Counted from the stretch's first letter, positions 8,950-17,913 are shown. The stretch is 64,000 nucleotides of DNA from Terracoccus sp. 273MFTsu3.1 (GCF_000383675.1 NZ_KB911821.1:558001-622000); one strand, 5' to 3'. The notes: generated from the letters alone by a model not told the origin. Program-made: numbers and translations.

Positions 8950-9480
8950 GTGAACGCGCAGCCCGTCATCGACCCACTCGCCATCGCCGCCCTCGACACC
9001 GAGCGGCACGTCGCGGCCTCCGGCTGGGACCAGCCCGCGCGGCTCTTCGCGCTCGTGCGCACGGCCGACCTGCTCGAGCGCGAGCCGCAGCTGCGCGACC
9101 AGATGGGACCCTCCGACCTCGCCGACGGCGCCCTGACCGCCATCGAGCAGGAGGGTCTGCCCACGACGAGCTCGCTCGAGACGCTGCTCGGCCGGCTCGC
9201 CTGGCCCGACGAGGTCGACGGCTGCGCCTTCGCCATCGAGCGCATGGTCGTTCCGCCGGAGGCCGAGCGCGAGCTGCCTTCCCGGGACGACGACGCCGTC
9301 GACCACCTCGCGGCCCACCCGGACCGCAAGGACGTGCGGCTCGTCGTGGCGGTCCTGCGCGACGGCACCTCGATCTGCCTGCTGCGCCAGCGCGACCACG
9401 ACTCGGACGACGCCGTCGCGACCGGCAAGGACATCGCCCCGGGTCTCGTCGAGGCCCTCAAGGCGACCTTCGAGGACTGA
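8950..9480 (+). CDS. PPA1309 family protein
   Basis: Protein of 176 aa from a GTG start. It resembles the actinobacterial PPA1309 family, with an N-terminal HVAASGWDQPARLFALV section, a middle LAWPDEVDGCAFAIERMV and a C-terminal RLVVAVLRDGTSICLLRQR. It is soluble with no known function. It is divergent from the UPF0182 gene (240-bp gap) and convergent with the PDZ protease gene. No catalytic motif is obvious. Confidence 0.75.
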   Translation: MNAQPVIDPLAIAALDTERHVAASGWDQPARLFALVRTADLLEREPQLRDQMGPSDLADGALTAIEQEGLPTTSSLETLLGRLAWPDEVDGCAFAIERMVVPPEAERELPSRDDDAVDHLAAHPDRKDVRLVVAVLRDGTSICLLRQRDHDSDDAVATGKDIAPGLVEALKATFED

Positions 9481-9509
9481 CCGCCGGAGCGCGGCCCGCT
9501 CCTGCGTCG

Positions 9510-10646
9510 TCAGCAGCGGGGCAGCGAGCCCGTCTGGCCCTTGGCGATGGCCTCGACCGCGGTGCGGGCCTCGTCGAACGTGCCCACCTTGAAGACCTCG
9601 AGCCCGTCGGGCACGTGCCCGACCACCTCGGTGCAGTTGTCGGCCGGGGCGAGGAAGTAGGCGGCGCCGTCCGACCTGGCACCGGCGAGCTTCTGGCGGA
9701 TGCCGCCGATGGGGCCGACCTTGCCCTCGTCGTCGATCGTGCCGGTGCCGGCGATCTGGCGACCCCCGGCCAGCGGGCCCGGCGTCAGCTTGTCGTAGAT
9801 GCCGAGGGAGAACATCAGTCCCGCGGACGGACCGCCGATGGCGCCGGCGTCGATGGTCACCGTGGCAGGGAAGTCGTGGTCGAGCCCGAGCAGGACCCCG
9901 AGGGCCGTGCGGCCACCCTGGCCCTCGACGGTCGGGACGTCGACCGTCACCTCCTTGCCGGCGCGCGTGACCGCGAGGGAGACGCTGTCTCCGGGCTTCG
10001 TCTTCTGGAGGGTGTCGCGCAGGGCCTGCGTCGTCGTCACGGGCTCGCCGTCGATGCTGTCGAGACGGTCGCCGACCTTGAGCAGGCCCTTGGCCTTCGA
10101 CGAGTCGGTGATGCCGGCGATGGCGACGTGGGTCGGCACGTCCTTGCCGATCGCGCGCAGCGCGACGGCCGTGGCCTCCTCCTGGGAGCCCTCCATCTGG
10201 ACGGCGTTCTCCTCGGCCACCTGCTCCTGGGTGACCTGCGGGTCGAAGACGTCGTCGACCGGGAAGACGTCGCGGGCGGGGTCGACCCATGCCTGCAGGA
10301 TGTCCCACGCGTCGACGGGGTAGCCCGGCCCGCCCTCGACGCGCACCGTCGTGAAGCGCAGGGCTCCGTCGGTCGGATAGGTGGGCAAACCCGAGATCGC
10401 GATGATCGGCTTGTTCTGGGCGCCGGACGTGCCGAGGGTGTCCTGCGTCGGCCCGGGGCTCATGACGGCATACGGCAGGTGGACGACCGAGCCGACGACC
10501 ATCAGGACGAGGAAGACGAAGAACGCCGCCAGGACCGCCTTGTTGCCGCGGGTGAGCCTGCCGGTGTCCTCGGCCTCGAGCACCTCGGCACGGGTCGGCA
10601 GGTCGGTACCGGTGGGCTGCTCCGGCACGCGCTTGATCGTCCTCAC
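9510..10646 (-). CDS. PDZ domain, Lon-like serine protease (YlbL type)
   Basis: Protein of 378 aa: a cytosolic N terminus, one membrane anchor (about AVLAAFFVFLVLMVVGSVV), a PDZ domain in the middle (GLLKVGDRLDSIDG), then a Lon-type S16 protease domain. The catalytic Ser lies in GGPSAGLM and the Lys in GGIRQK, so both members of the Ser-Lys dyad are present. It is predicted to act on the outer face of the membrane. The GTG start at 10646 overlaps the moaE stop by 4 bases (GTGA), which implies co-translation with moaE; I see no functional link. An alternative upstream start at 10661 would overlap moaE more. Confidence 0.88.
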   Translation of the reverse strand: MRTIKRVPEQPTGTDLPTRAEVLEAEDTGRLTRGNKAVLAAFFVFLVLMVVGSVVHLPYAVMSPGPTQDTLGTSGAQNKPIIAISGLPTYPTDGALRFTTVRVEGGPGYPVDAWDILQAWVDPARDVFPVDDVFDPQVTQEQVAEENAVQMEGSQEEATAVALRAIGKDVPTHVAIAGITDSSKAKGLLKVGDRLDSIDGEPVTTTQALRDTLQKTKPGDSVSLAVTRAGKEVTVDVPTVEGQGGRTALGVLLGLDHDFPATVTIDAGAIGGPSAGLMFSLGIYDKLTPGPLAGGRQIAGTGTIDDEGKVGPIGGIRQKLAGARSDGAAYFLAPADNCTEVVGHVPDGLEVFKVGTFDEARTAVEAIAKGQTGSLPRC

Positions 10647-11092
10647 GGCAGCCCGACCCACTCGTCGGCGCCGTCGGCGAAGCGTTGGTGCTTCCAGATC
10701 GGGATCGTCGCCTTGAACTCGTCGATGAGCTCGCGGCAGACGTCGAACGCCTCGCCGCGGTGCTCGGCGCTGACACCGACGACCACCGCGACGTCGCCGA
10801 CCTCGAGGTGGCCCACCCGGTGGACGACGGCCAGGCGCACGGAGCGTCCGTCGGCCGCGAGACGCTCGGCGAGCGCACGGGCCGCCTCGGCCGCCTGCGG
10901 GTGCGCCGAGTAGTCGAGGGCGGCCACCGTCTTGTCCGCGGTCTCCACGGCGACTTCGCCCGCCGGCCCGTCGTGGTCGCGCACCGTGCCGACGAAGAGG
11001 CAGACGCCGCCGGCCCTGGGCGAGGAGACGCTCGTGAGCACCTCGTCGACCGACAGAGGTGTCTCACGGATCTCGGCAAGGGTGACCGTCAC
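10643..11092 (-). CDS. moaE: Molybdopterin synthase catalytic subunit MoaE
   Basis: Protein of 149 aa. With thiocarboxylated MoaD it converts cyclic pyranopterin monophosphate to molybdopterin. Family motifs visible are FVGTVRDHD, LDYSAHPQA, VVHRVGHLEVGD, and the catalytic-lysine region IPIWKHQRFADG. The GTG start at 11092 lies in a divergent region shared with the DUF2342 gene. No moaD is seen nearby; moeZ, about 25 kb away, may supply sulfur to a MoaD elsewhere. The gene leads a two-gene operon with the PDZ protease. Confidence 0.92.
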   Translation of the reverse strand: MTVTLAEIRETPLSVDEVLTSVSSPRAGGVCLFVGTVRDHDGPAGEVAVETADKTVAALDYSAHPQAAEAARALAERLAADGRSVRLAVVHRVGHLEVGDVAVVVGVSAEHRGEAFDVCRELIDEFKATIPIWKHQRFADGADEWVGLP

Positions 11093-11252
11093 GCCCGCAA
11101 TCGTATGCCGCCGCGCGGGCCCCCGCGTCCCGCGCCCGCGGCCGCGCCCGTGCACGTGCCCGGGGCGGGGAACCAACGAGGTCGATCCGTGGTTGTCTTG
11201 GTGTACGGCCAGACGGCCGGCACGAGATCCGTTCGAGTGGGGATGAGCAGGC

Positions 11253-13076
11253 ATGGCCGACGACCGTGGACGCGGTGACGACAACCACAGCGACAAGGAC
11301 GACGTGTCCGGCGAGGACCAGGGCGAGGCGGGCCAGCAGGACGCCGCCGGCCAGCCTGGCGACACCGCCGGTCAGCCTGGCGACCAGCCCGGTGACGCCG
11401 GCGACCAGGTCGGCCCACCGGACGCAGGTCGGGCGCCCGGCGAGTCCCCCTTCGGCCTGCCGCTGAACCGCCCCGGCGGCGGCTCCCCCGGCTCAGGAGC
11501 CGGACCGGTCGGCTTCGGCAGCGGCTTCGGGGGCGGCTTCGGTGAGGGCTTCCCCGGCCTGCCGGACCTGGGCGGGATGGACCCGTCCGACCTCGGGGCC
11601 ATGCTCGAGAAGGTGCTCGGCGAGGCCGCCGACAACCCCGAGCTCGCCGAGGCCATGAAGAGCATGGGCGTCGACCCCCGCGACCCGGCCACGCAGGCCG
11701 CGATGCGTGCCCAGCTCGGCACCTTCATGGCTGCCCAGGACTCCCCGACCGGCTCACGCGACCTGGCGACCGAGGTCGCCCGCCGTCACGTGATGGCCGC
11801 GCAGGGCAACGACGTGCACGACGAGGCCGCCGCACGGGCGGTCGCCGACGCGGTCGCCGTGGCGACCCTGTGGCTCGACGAGCAGACGACACTGGCCTCC
11901 CCCGCCTGGCGTGCGACCGGCCTGAGCCGCGCCGAGTGGGTCGAGGCGACGATGCCGCGCTGGTTCGAGCTCATCGAGCCCGTCTCCGACGGCGTCACGG
12001 CCGCGACGTCCGACGCCATGCGCAAGCAGGTCGGCGAGCTCGGCCCGGAGGCCTTCGGCGAGTCCCTGCCCGAGGGGCTGCCGGAGGGCTTCGACCCGCG
12101 GCAGATGGTCGAGCAGTGGGCGCCGATGCTCGGCAACCTCAGCCGCCAGATGTTCTCGGCCCAGCTCGGCCAGGCCGTCGGCACGCTCGCCACCGAGGTC
12201 GTGACCGGCACCGAGGTCGGCCTCCCCCTCACCGAGCCGGGCGTCGTCGCCCTGCTTCCCGGCAACGTCGCCGAGCTCGCCGAGTCGCTCGAGATCGACA
12301 TCGCGCAGGTCCGTCTCTACCTCGCGGTGCGCGAGGCGGCCCGCGTCCGCCTCTTCTCCGAGGTGCCGTGGCTCGGGCCGCAGCTGCTCTCGGCCGTCTC
12401 CGACTACGCCCGCAACATCACGATCGACACCGACGCCATCGAGTCGGCTCTGTCGACGATCGACCCCTCGGACCCCGAGGCGCTGCGCACCGCCCTGCAG
12501 GGCAACCTCTTCCGGCCGCAGCCCACCCCTGCCCAGCGCGCGGCGCTCGACCGGCTCGAGACGCTCCTCGCCCTGGCCGAGGGCTGGGTCGACCACGTGA
12601 CCGACCGCACGACGGCCCGGCACCTGCCGCTGTCGGCGGCCCTGGCCGAGACGATCCGCCGACGACGCGTGGGCGGAGCGGCTCAGAAGACGTTCGCCGG
12701 GCTCGTCGGGCTCGAGCTGCGCCCGCGCCGGCTGCGCGACGCCGCGAACCTCTGGGCTGCGCTCGAGAGCGCCGGCGGCGCGACCCTGCGTGACGGCCGC
12801 TGGGCCCACCCGGACCTCGCCCCCACCTCGGCCGACCTCGACGACCCGATCGGCTACGTCGAGCGGGCCACGGGCACCTCCTCGACGGGCGCGCTGCCCG
12901 AGGGCGGTGACAACCTGGGCGCCGACCTCGACTCCGTGCTTCAGGGCATCCTCGAGGAGGCCGACCGCGAGCGCGGCACCGACACCGGCACTGGGACCGG
13001 CACCGGCACGGCCGCCGGGGACGACGACGGCGACACCGGCGGCGACGGCGACACCGGCGCCGGCCCTCAGCGGTGA
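11253..13076 (+). CDS. DUF2342 zincin-like protein lacking HExxH
   Basis: Protein of 607 aa. The first 100 residues are a Gly/Pro/Asp-rich low-complexity region. The DUF2342 domain (COG5282, the F420-biosynthesis-associated or putative hydrolase type) occupies about residues 120-530, with GTEVGLPLTEPG, RLYLAVREAARVRLF and HVTDRTTARHLP. The tail is another Gly/Asp/Thr repeat (TGTGTGTG). Related proteins are called zinc-dependent metalloproteases, but where HExxH would be expected I read REAAR, so catalysis is doubtful. It overlaps the NUDIX gene by 4 bases. It matches the Rv3195 position in mycobacteria. Confidence 0.8.
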   Translation: MADDRGRGDDNHSDKDDVSGEDQGEAGQQDAAGQPGDTAGQPGDQPGDAGDQVGPPDAGRAPGESPFGLPLNRPGGGSPGSGAGPVGFGSGFGGGFGEGFPGLPDLGGMDPSDLGAMLEKVLGEAADNPELAEAMKSMGVDPRDPATQAAMRAQLGTFMAAQDSPTGSRDLATEVARRHVMAAQGNDVHDEAAARAVADAVAVATLWLDEQTTLASPAWRATGLSRAEWVEATMPRWFELIEPVSDGVTAATSDAMRKQVGELGPEAFGESLPEGLPEGFDPRQMVEQWAPMLGNLSRQMFSAQLGQAVGTLATEVVTGTEVGLPLTEPGVVALLPGNVAELAESLEIDIAQVRLYLAVREAARVRLFSEVPWLGPQLLSAVSDYARNITIDTDAIESALSTIDPSDPEALRTALQGNLFRPQPTPAQRAALDRLETLLALAEGWVDHVTDRTTARHLPLSAALAETIRRRRVGGAAQKTFAGLVGLELRPRRLRDAANLWAALESAGGATLRDGRWAHPDLAPTSADLDDPIGYVERATGTSSTGALPEGGDNLGADLDSVLQGILEEADRERGTDTGTGTGTGTAAGDDDGDTGGDGDTGAGPQR

Positions 13077-13702
13077 CGGGGGCGCACCGCCCTTCAGCGC
13101 AGGCGGGCCCGCACGGGTCCCTCGGGCCCCTTGCCGGGCCGGACGGGGTCGCCTGGCGCCGACTGCACGACGACGCCCTCGCTCGGCTGGAGTCATGGGT
13201 GGCACCCGACGAGCAGCAGGAGCGCCTGCGCACGGAGTTCCTCGACCACCTCCGCGCTCATCCGGACGCGATGAGCAAGGCCGGACCGCCGGCACACCTG
13301 ACGGGAAGCGTCATCGTGCTCGACGACGACGGCGACGCCGCGCTGCTGACCCTGCACCGCCGGGCCCTGGCCTGGTTCCAGTTCGGCGGACACTTCGAGC
13401 CGGGCGACGCGACGGTGTGGCACGCGGCCACTCGTGAGGCGCGTGAGGAGTCGGGCATTGCGGACATCACGGCCTTTCCGGAGATCGCGCAGCTCGATCG
13501 ACACATTCTTTCCGGGAATTTCGGCACGTGCCGTGAGCACCTCGACATCCGTTTCGCGGCGCGTACTCCGAGGTCGACCGAGTCGGCCGTCAGCACCGAG
13601 TCGATCGACGTCCGGTGGTGGCCGGTGGACGCCCTTCCGGAGGGGACGCGAGAGGACCTGCGCCCCCTCGTGGACGCCGGCCTGAGACTGCACCGGCGCT
13701 GA
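13073..13702 (+). CDS. NUDIX hydrolase
   Basis: Protein of 209 aa. The NUDIX box is visible as GGHFEPGDATVWHAATREAR followed by EESGI (about residues 105-130), although one canonical Glu position reads Asp. It probably hydrolyses a nucleoside diphosphate derivative; the substrate cannot be told. The GTG start overlaps the TGA of the DUF2342 gene (GTGA), so it is translated from the same mRNA. It is convergent with the YgjP-like gene. Confidence 0.88.
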   Translation: MTGAHRPSAQAGPHGSLGPLAGPDGVAWRRLHDDALARLESWVAPDEQQERLRTEFLDHLRAHPDAMSKAGPPAHLTGSVIVLDDDGDAALLTLHRRALAWFQFGGHFEPGDATVWHAATREAREESGIADITAFPEIAQLDRHILSGNFGTCREHLDIRFAARTPRSTESAVSTESIDVRWWPVDALPEGTREDLRPLVDAGLRLHRR

Positions 13703-13775
13703 CCGACGGGGCCGCCGCGCGGGACGTCACGGCATACGTCGGCCGTCTGCCGTCAGGCGGAGCGCGGGGTGGCGT

Positions 13776-14327
13776 TCACTCGTCACTGAGGCCGAGGCCG
13801 GCGGCAGCGGAGACGCCCTGGAGGTAGCCGCGGGCGCGCTCGAGACGCGGGTAGCCCTGCAGCAGGGCCCAGAACTCCGCGCCGTGCCCCGGCTGCAGCA
13901 GGTGGGCCAGCTCGTGGAGCAGGACGTAGTCGACGACCCAGCTCGGCATGCCACGGAGCTTGTCGGACAAGCGAATCGAGCCCTCGGCCGGAGTGCACGA
14001 CCCCCAGCGGGAGTTCTGGTTGGAGACCCAGCGCACGCTCGCGGGAACGGCCCGTCCGCCCAGGTGGTCGCGCGACAGGGCGAGCGCGCGCTGCTCGAGG
14101 TCGCCGTCGCTGCGCTGGCGGCGCTGCTCGGACGCGGCCACCCGCGCCACCATGGTGCGCACCCACTCCCCCTCCTCGGCGCGGCTCATCCGCGCCGGGA
14201 CGAGGACGACGAGGCGACCCTCCTGGCGGTAGGCCGACACGGTGCGGCGACGCTTGGCGCTGCGGCGGACCTCGACGGTCACCCCGTCGACCACCGTGTG
14301 CACCACCTCACGTCGCACCGTCGCCAT
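13776..14327 (-). CDS. YgjP-like (DUF45) M48-type metallopeptidase
   Basis: Protein of 183 aa with the zincin motif HELAHLLQPGHGAEFWALL near the C terminus (HExxH with a downstream His/Glu), preceded by RWGSCTPAEGSIRLS and VVDYVLLHELAHL, typical of the DUF45/WLM family. Members are described as metal-dependent peptidases or UTP pyrophosphatases; the substrate is unknown. The start ATG at 14327 is chosen because homologous proteins begin near this basic beta-strand region. An in-frame ATG at 14399 would add 24 residues, and neither has a strong ribosome site. Confidence 0.82.
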   Translation of the reverse strand: MATVRREVVHTVVDGVTVEVRRSAKRRRTVSAYRQEGRLVVLVPARMSRAEEGEWVRTMVARVAASEQRRQRSDGDLEQRALALSRDHLGGRAVPASVRWVSNQNSRWGSCTPAEGSIRLSDKLRGMPSWVVDYVLLHELAHLLQPGHGAEFWALLQGYPRLERARGYLQGVSAAAGLGLSDE

Positions 14328-14431
14328 GAGGGCAGGGTAGGCCAGCGCGGGGACAACGGTCCGGAGCACGGCCCCGACACGGCCGCGCTCGCGCGTCATA
14401 CCTCATCGCGGACGGGCGCGCCAAGCGGGGA

Positions 14432-14451
14432 TGAGCATGATTTCGTGCTCA
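14432..14451. promoter_or_regulatory. 20-bp imperfect palindrome upstream of DUF5679 gene
   Basis: TGAGCA and TGCTCA arms enclose 8 bases, and 8 of 10 half-site positions are symmetric. A TAGGGT hexamer (14460-14465) lies just downstream and could be a -10 element. This looks like an operator for the DUF5679 gene; no regulator is identified. Confidence 0.35.
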
Positions 14452-14516
14452 GCGTGCTCTAGGGTTGAACGAGTCGAGGCACCCGTCGGATGGGTGCCAT
14501 CTACAAGGAGACATCA

Positions 14517-14678
14517 ATGGCTGACGAGACCTACAAGGGCGAGTTCTACTGCGTGAAGTGCAAGGAGAAGCGCGAGGCCGAGGGCAAGGTTGTCGTTTCT
14601 GACAACGGTCGCCGCATGGCCAAGGGACAGTGCCCCGTCTGTGGCACGAACCTGAACCGCATTCTGGGCAAGGCCTGA
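14517..14678 (+). CDS. DUF5679 zinc-ribbon protein
   Basis: Small protein of 53 aa with two CxxC knuckles (YCVKCKEK and CPVCGTNL) in the DUF5679 pattern, so it is a zinc ribbon of unknown role. The ATG at 14517 has a strong AAGGAG six bases upstream. An upstream in-frame ATG at 14490 lacks a ribosome site. A strong hairpin follows, so the gene is likely monocistronic. Confidence 0.88.
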   Translation: MADETYKGEFYCVKCKEKREAEGKVVVSDNGRRMAKGQCPVCGTNLNRILGKA

Positions 14679-14712
14679 CCAGGTCGCGGCGGCGTCGCTG
14701 ACGCCGCAGATC

Positions 14713-14744
14713 GAGGGGGCGGGACCACACGGTCCCGCCCCCTC
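14713..14744 (+). terminator. Terminator of the DUF5679 gene
   Basis: Perfect 14-bp arms GAGGGGGCGGGACC / GGTCCCGCCCCCTC with an ACAC loop, 35 bases after the stop codon. Confidence 0.75.
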
Positions 14745-14927
14745 GCGCGTACCCACCGCGAACCGCCCCCGGCAGACTCACGCCTCCCCAGGCTCGACCG
14801 GAGGTCTGGGGTCCTCGGTCCCGGCCTGACGGGGCTGTGGACGACGACCACGGCCGCACCCGGGCGGCTGCGAGCCTGACGACCGAGGGTGGCGCACGCT
14901 GGTGGCGCCACCGGGTCTGGAGGTCCG

Positions 14928-15920
14928 ATGTCCGCTGCTGAGGTCCCACCCCACCCCCGCGTGCCCGTGTGGCTGCGTCCGATGACGAGACGACGCGGGG
15001 AGGTCCAGTTCGGCGTGCTCCCGGGCGGTCCTGTCGTCACGGGGGTCAGCGACACCGAGGCCGACCTGCTCGGCCGCCTCGACGGCGCCCTCCCCCTCCT
15101 CTCGACCGAGCGCGTGGCGGCCGACGCGGGAATCCCTCCTGCACGATGGCGTGCCCTGCTCGAGCTCGTCGCCGAGCTCGGCGTGCTCACCGACCGGCTC
15201 CCGGCGGGGACGTCGCTGTCCGGAGCCGCGACCACAGCACGCGTCAGCGCCCGCGGGCGGGTCGTCGTCGACGGCTGTGGCCACGTCGCCACCGACATCG
15301 CCGAGGCCGTGGCGCACACCGGCGCCACCGTCGTGCACGGCCGGACCGCGGTCGACCGAGCGGTCGCCGCCCCGCTCCGCCCACGACCAGACCTCGTCGT
15401 CCTCGTGGGGTCGCCTGTCGTCGACCCTCGTCGAGGCGACCTCTGGCTGCGTCACGGCATCCCGCACCTGCCCGTGGCTCCGGCCGGGCCGCGTACGGTG
15501 ATCGGTCCCCTCGTGGACGGCTCCCCCGGCGCCCCGTGCCTCTGGTGCCTCGACCGACACCGGGCCGACCGCGACGACGCATGGCCGACGCTGATGAGCC
15601 AGGCGACGCCGACACGGGCTCTCACGCCGGCCGGGTCGCCCGAGGGCGAGCACGACGGTCTCGCTCCGGGCCTGTCCCATCTCGTCGTCGGCAGCGTGAC
15701 CCTCCTCGTCAACGGGGTCCTCGAGGGCCACCCTCCCCCGCCCGGGGTCTCGGTCGAGGTGAGCCCGCCGTGGCCGCGGATGGACCACCGACGCTGGCCG
15801 ACGCACCCGCTCTGCCCGGCGCACCCCTCCCCGGGCGGCACGAGCGACCCGGCCGGCCCCGTCGGCCCCGTCGGCGCATGGCCGGGCACCGGAGGCGCGT
15901 CGCTCCGTCGCGGGGCGTGA
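14928..15920 (+). CDS. E1/ThiF-fold protein of TOMM leader-binding type
   Basis: Protein of 330 aa. It resembles actinobacterial ThiF-family proteins annotated as TOMM precursor leader-peptide-binding proteins: an N-terminal winged-helix-like part (TEADLLGRLDG...IPPARWRALLELV), a Rossmann-like strand (GRVVVDGCGHVATDIAEAV) and a signature GPLVDGSPGAPCLWCLDRHRAD (written here as key residues CLWC and DRHR). The usual GxGGxG is degenerate, and the Cys pair could bind zinc with a later CPAH. No RiPP precursor or YcaO gene is nearby, so a peptide-modification role is unproven. ATG 14928 has GGAGG just upstream. Confidence 0.55.
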   Translation: MSAAEVPPHPRVPVWLRPMTRRRGEVQFGVLPGGPVVTGVSDTEADLLGRLDGALPLLSTERVAADAGIPPARWRALLELVAELGVLTDRLPAGTSLSGAATTARVSARGRVVVDGCGHVATDIAEAVAHTGATVVHGRTAVDRAVAAPLRPRPDLVVLVGSPVVDPRRGDLWLRHGIPHLPVAPAGPRTVIGPLVDGSPGAPCLWCLDRHRADRDDAWPTLMSQATPTRALTPAGSPEGEHDGLAPGLSHLVVGSVTLLVNGVLEGHPPPPGVSVEVSPPWPRMDHRRWPTHPLCPAHPSPGGTSDPAGPVGPVGAWPGTGGASLRRGA

Positions 15921-15957
15921 CCCGACTCCCAGCGCAACGCTGGACAGATGGTCTGAC

Positions 15958-15977
15958 GTACCCGCCCTGGCGGGTAC
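15958..15977. promoter_or_regulatory. Perfect inverted repeat before the ABC1 kinase gene
   Basis: 9-bp perfect arms GTACCCGCC / GGCGGGTAC separated by CT, in the 170-bp gap between the E1-like gene and the ABC1 kinase gene. It could be a terminator stem for the first gene or an operator for the second. An AT-richer ACATAGAGT follows. Confidence 0.4.
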
Positions 15978-16091
15978 ACATAGAGTCGAGGGTGGGGCTC
16001 GACCCGCCGCCGCGTGATGCTGTCTCGTTCACCGGCGCCGGGCCGACCGCTCGCGCCCGCACGACCGTCGACCCGCCCGAGGAGGTGCGCC

Positions 16092-17423
16092 GTGACCGAC
16101 CTGCCACGCAAGGCCGTCGTACGCTCGGCCAAGCTCGCCTCGGTGCCGCTCGGTTTCGCCGGCAGGACCGCCCTCGGCCTCGGCAAACGGCTCGGCGGTC
16201 GCCCCGCGGAGATCGTGGCAGCCGAGCTGCAGGCCCGGACGGCGCAGCAGCTCTTCCAGGTCCTCGGCGAGCTCAAGGGCGGCGCCATGAAGTTCGGACA
16301 GGCGCTCTCGATCTTCGAGGCCGCGCTGCCCGAGGACCTCGCCGTGCACTACCGGACCATGCTGACGAAGCTGCAGGACAGCGCCCCACCGATGCCGACG
16401 ACCTCCGTGCACGGCGTGCTCCGCGCCCAGATGGGCACACGGTGGCGCAGCAGGTTCGAGTCCTTCGACGACCACCCCGTGGCCTCCGCGTCCATCGGGC
16501 AGGTGCACCGGGCCGTCTGGAAGGACGGTCGCGACGTCGCGGTGAAGATCCAGTACCCCGGCGCCGGCGCCGCACTGATGAGCGACATCCGCCAGATCAG
16601 CCGGGTCGCCAAGGTCGCAGCGAGCTGGGTGCCCGGCATCGAGCTCGGTCCGATCCTCGACGAGCTGCGCGACCGGATGGCGGAGGAGCTCGACTACCGC
16701 CTCGAGGCCGAGTCCCAGGCCACCTTCGCGGCCGCCTTCGACGGCGACCCGGACTTCGCCGTGCCGCACGTCGTCGACGGCCGTGAGCACGTCATCGTCT
16801 CGGAGTGGCTCGAGGGGCTCCCCCTCTCACGGATCATCGCCGAGGGCACCCAGGAGCAGCGTGACACCGCCTCGCAGCTCTACCTGCGCTTCCTGCTCGC
16901 CGGGCCGGCACGAGCGGGGCTGTTGCACGCCGACCCGCACCCCGGCAACTTCCGGATGACACCCGACGGGCGCCTCGGCGTCATCGACTTCGGGGCCGTG
17001 AACCGGCTCCCGGACGGTATGCCGCCCGAGATCGGGCCGCTGCTGACCACCGGCCTCGAGGGCAGCGCCGAGGACGTGCTCGAGGGCCTGCGCGGGATCG
17101 GCTTCGTCAAGGACAACATCGACCTCGACCCCCAGCGGCTGCTCGACTACCTCGAGCCCTTCATGGCGCCGTTCCGCACCGACACGTTCACCTTCAGCCG
17201 GGACTGGCTCCGTGGCGTCTTCGCGCACATCAACGACCCGCGTCAGCCCAACTACGCCGTCGCCTACAAGCTCAACCTGCCGCCGGAGTACCTCCTCATC
17301 CACCGGGTGTGGGGTGGCGGGATCGGCGTGCTCAGCCAGCTCGGCGGCACCGTCCACGGGCGCGCCATCGTCGACGAGCTGCTCCCCGGTGCGGAGCTGC
17401 CGCCCGTGGGCGACGCCGACTGA
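16092..17423 (+). CDS. ABC1/AarF (UbiB-like) atypical kinase
   Basis: Protein of 443 aa of the ABC1/ADCK/UbiB family. Diagnostic motifs are the KxGQ-type helix GGAMKFGQALS (about residue 60), the Ala-rich loop ASIGQVHRA in place of a Gly-rich loop, the VKIQYPG lysine strand, the catalytic HADPHPGNF, and the metal-binding VIDFGAV. Family members have ATPase or atypical kinase activity in lipid or quinone metabolism; the role in actinomycetes is unsettled. GTG 16092 follows a strong GAGGAGGT. The position corresponds to Rv3197 beside whiB7. Confidence 0.88.
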   Translation: MTDLPRKAVVRSAKLASVPLGFAGRTALGLGKRLGGRPAEIVAAELQARTAQQLFQVLGELKGGAMKFGQALSIFEAALPEDLAVHYRTMLTKLQDSAPPMPTTSVHGVLRAQMGTRWRSRFESFDDHPVASASIGQVHRAVWKDGRDVAVKIQYPGAGAALMSDIRQISRVAKVAASWVPGIELGPILDELRDRMAEELDYRLEAESQATFAAAFDGDPDFAVPHVVDGREHVIVSEWLEGLPLSRIIAEGTQEQRDTASQLYLRFLLAGPARAGLLHADPHPGNFRMTPDGRLGVIDFGAVNRLPDGMPPEIGPLLTTGLEGSAEDVLEGLRGIGFVKDNIDLDPQRLLDYLEPFMAPFRTDTFTFSRDWLRGVFAHINDPRQPNYAVAYKLNLPPEYLLIHRVWGGGIGVLSQLGGTVHGRAIVDELLPGAELPPVGDAD

Positions 17424-17480
17424 CGGACGTCCGGTCGGGACGACCCACGCTGACGTCGCGCGCTCACGCGGGCCCGCTCG

Positions 17481-17699
17481 TCACCACCAGACGGGGTCGA
17501 GCTTGCTCTCGATCGAGCGGAGGTTCTCGCGGCTGCACCGCTCGCAGGTCCACGTGGTGCGGCCGGCGTCGGTCCCTCGGCTCCACGTGAGCCGGGCGGC
17601 GGCCTGGTGCTCGGGCTGCGGGGTCGTGCCACACGCGGAGCAGACGAGGGTCTCGTCTCGGGCTGCGGCGTCGGTGGCCGCTTCGGTAGAGGTGTTCAC
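17481..17699 (-). CDS. 72-residue zinc-ribbon protein
   Basis: Small protein of 72 aa with two CxxC pairs (CSAC, CERC) and a conserved-looking tail ending SIESKLDPVWW. The GTG at 17699 has AAGGAGA six to seven bases upstream, a good ribosome site. It probably binds zinc; the role is unknown. It is read on the same strand as whiB7 but lies beyond a strong hairpin at 17836-17863, so it is likely a separate unit. It is convergent with the ABC1 kinase gene. Confidence 0.75.
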   Translation of the reverse strand: MNTSTEAATDAAARDETLVCSACGTTPQPEHQAAARLTWSRGTDAGRTTWTCERCSRENLRSIESKLDPVWW

Positions 17700-17835
17700 G
17701 GGGTTCTCCCTTCTCCTCCTGCGAGTATCCGCCGACGGCGGGGCCGTTCGTGGCGCCACGCGCGATCTCGGGTCGGGCAGGAGGGGGCTGTGCACGAGCA
17801 TCAGGACCGGAGCGAACGGCCCCGGACGTGCGGAA

Positions 17836-17863
17836 CCGCGGGTGACGTGCGCGTCACCCGCGG
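17836..17863 (-). terminator. Terminator after the whiB7-44aa unit
   Basis: Perfect 12-bp arms CCGCGGGTGACG / CGTCACCCGCGG with a TGCG loop, about 50 bases past the stop of the 44-codon gene. Confidence 0.7.
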
Positions 17864-17913
17864 CTCGCTCACTCGATTCAGTTGTCCTGCAACGCGCCTC
17901 GTGGCGCGGTCGT

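Noticed and set aside
14928-15920. RiPP biosynthesis locus
   Set aside because: The E1-like protein resembles TOMM leader-binding proteins, but there is no precursor, YcaO or dehydrogenase gene nearby.
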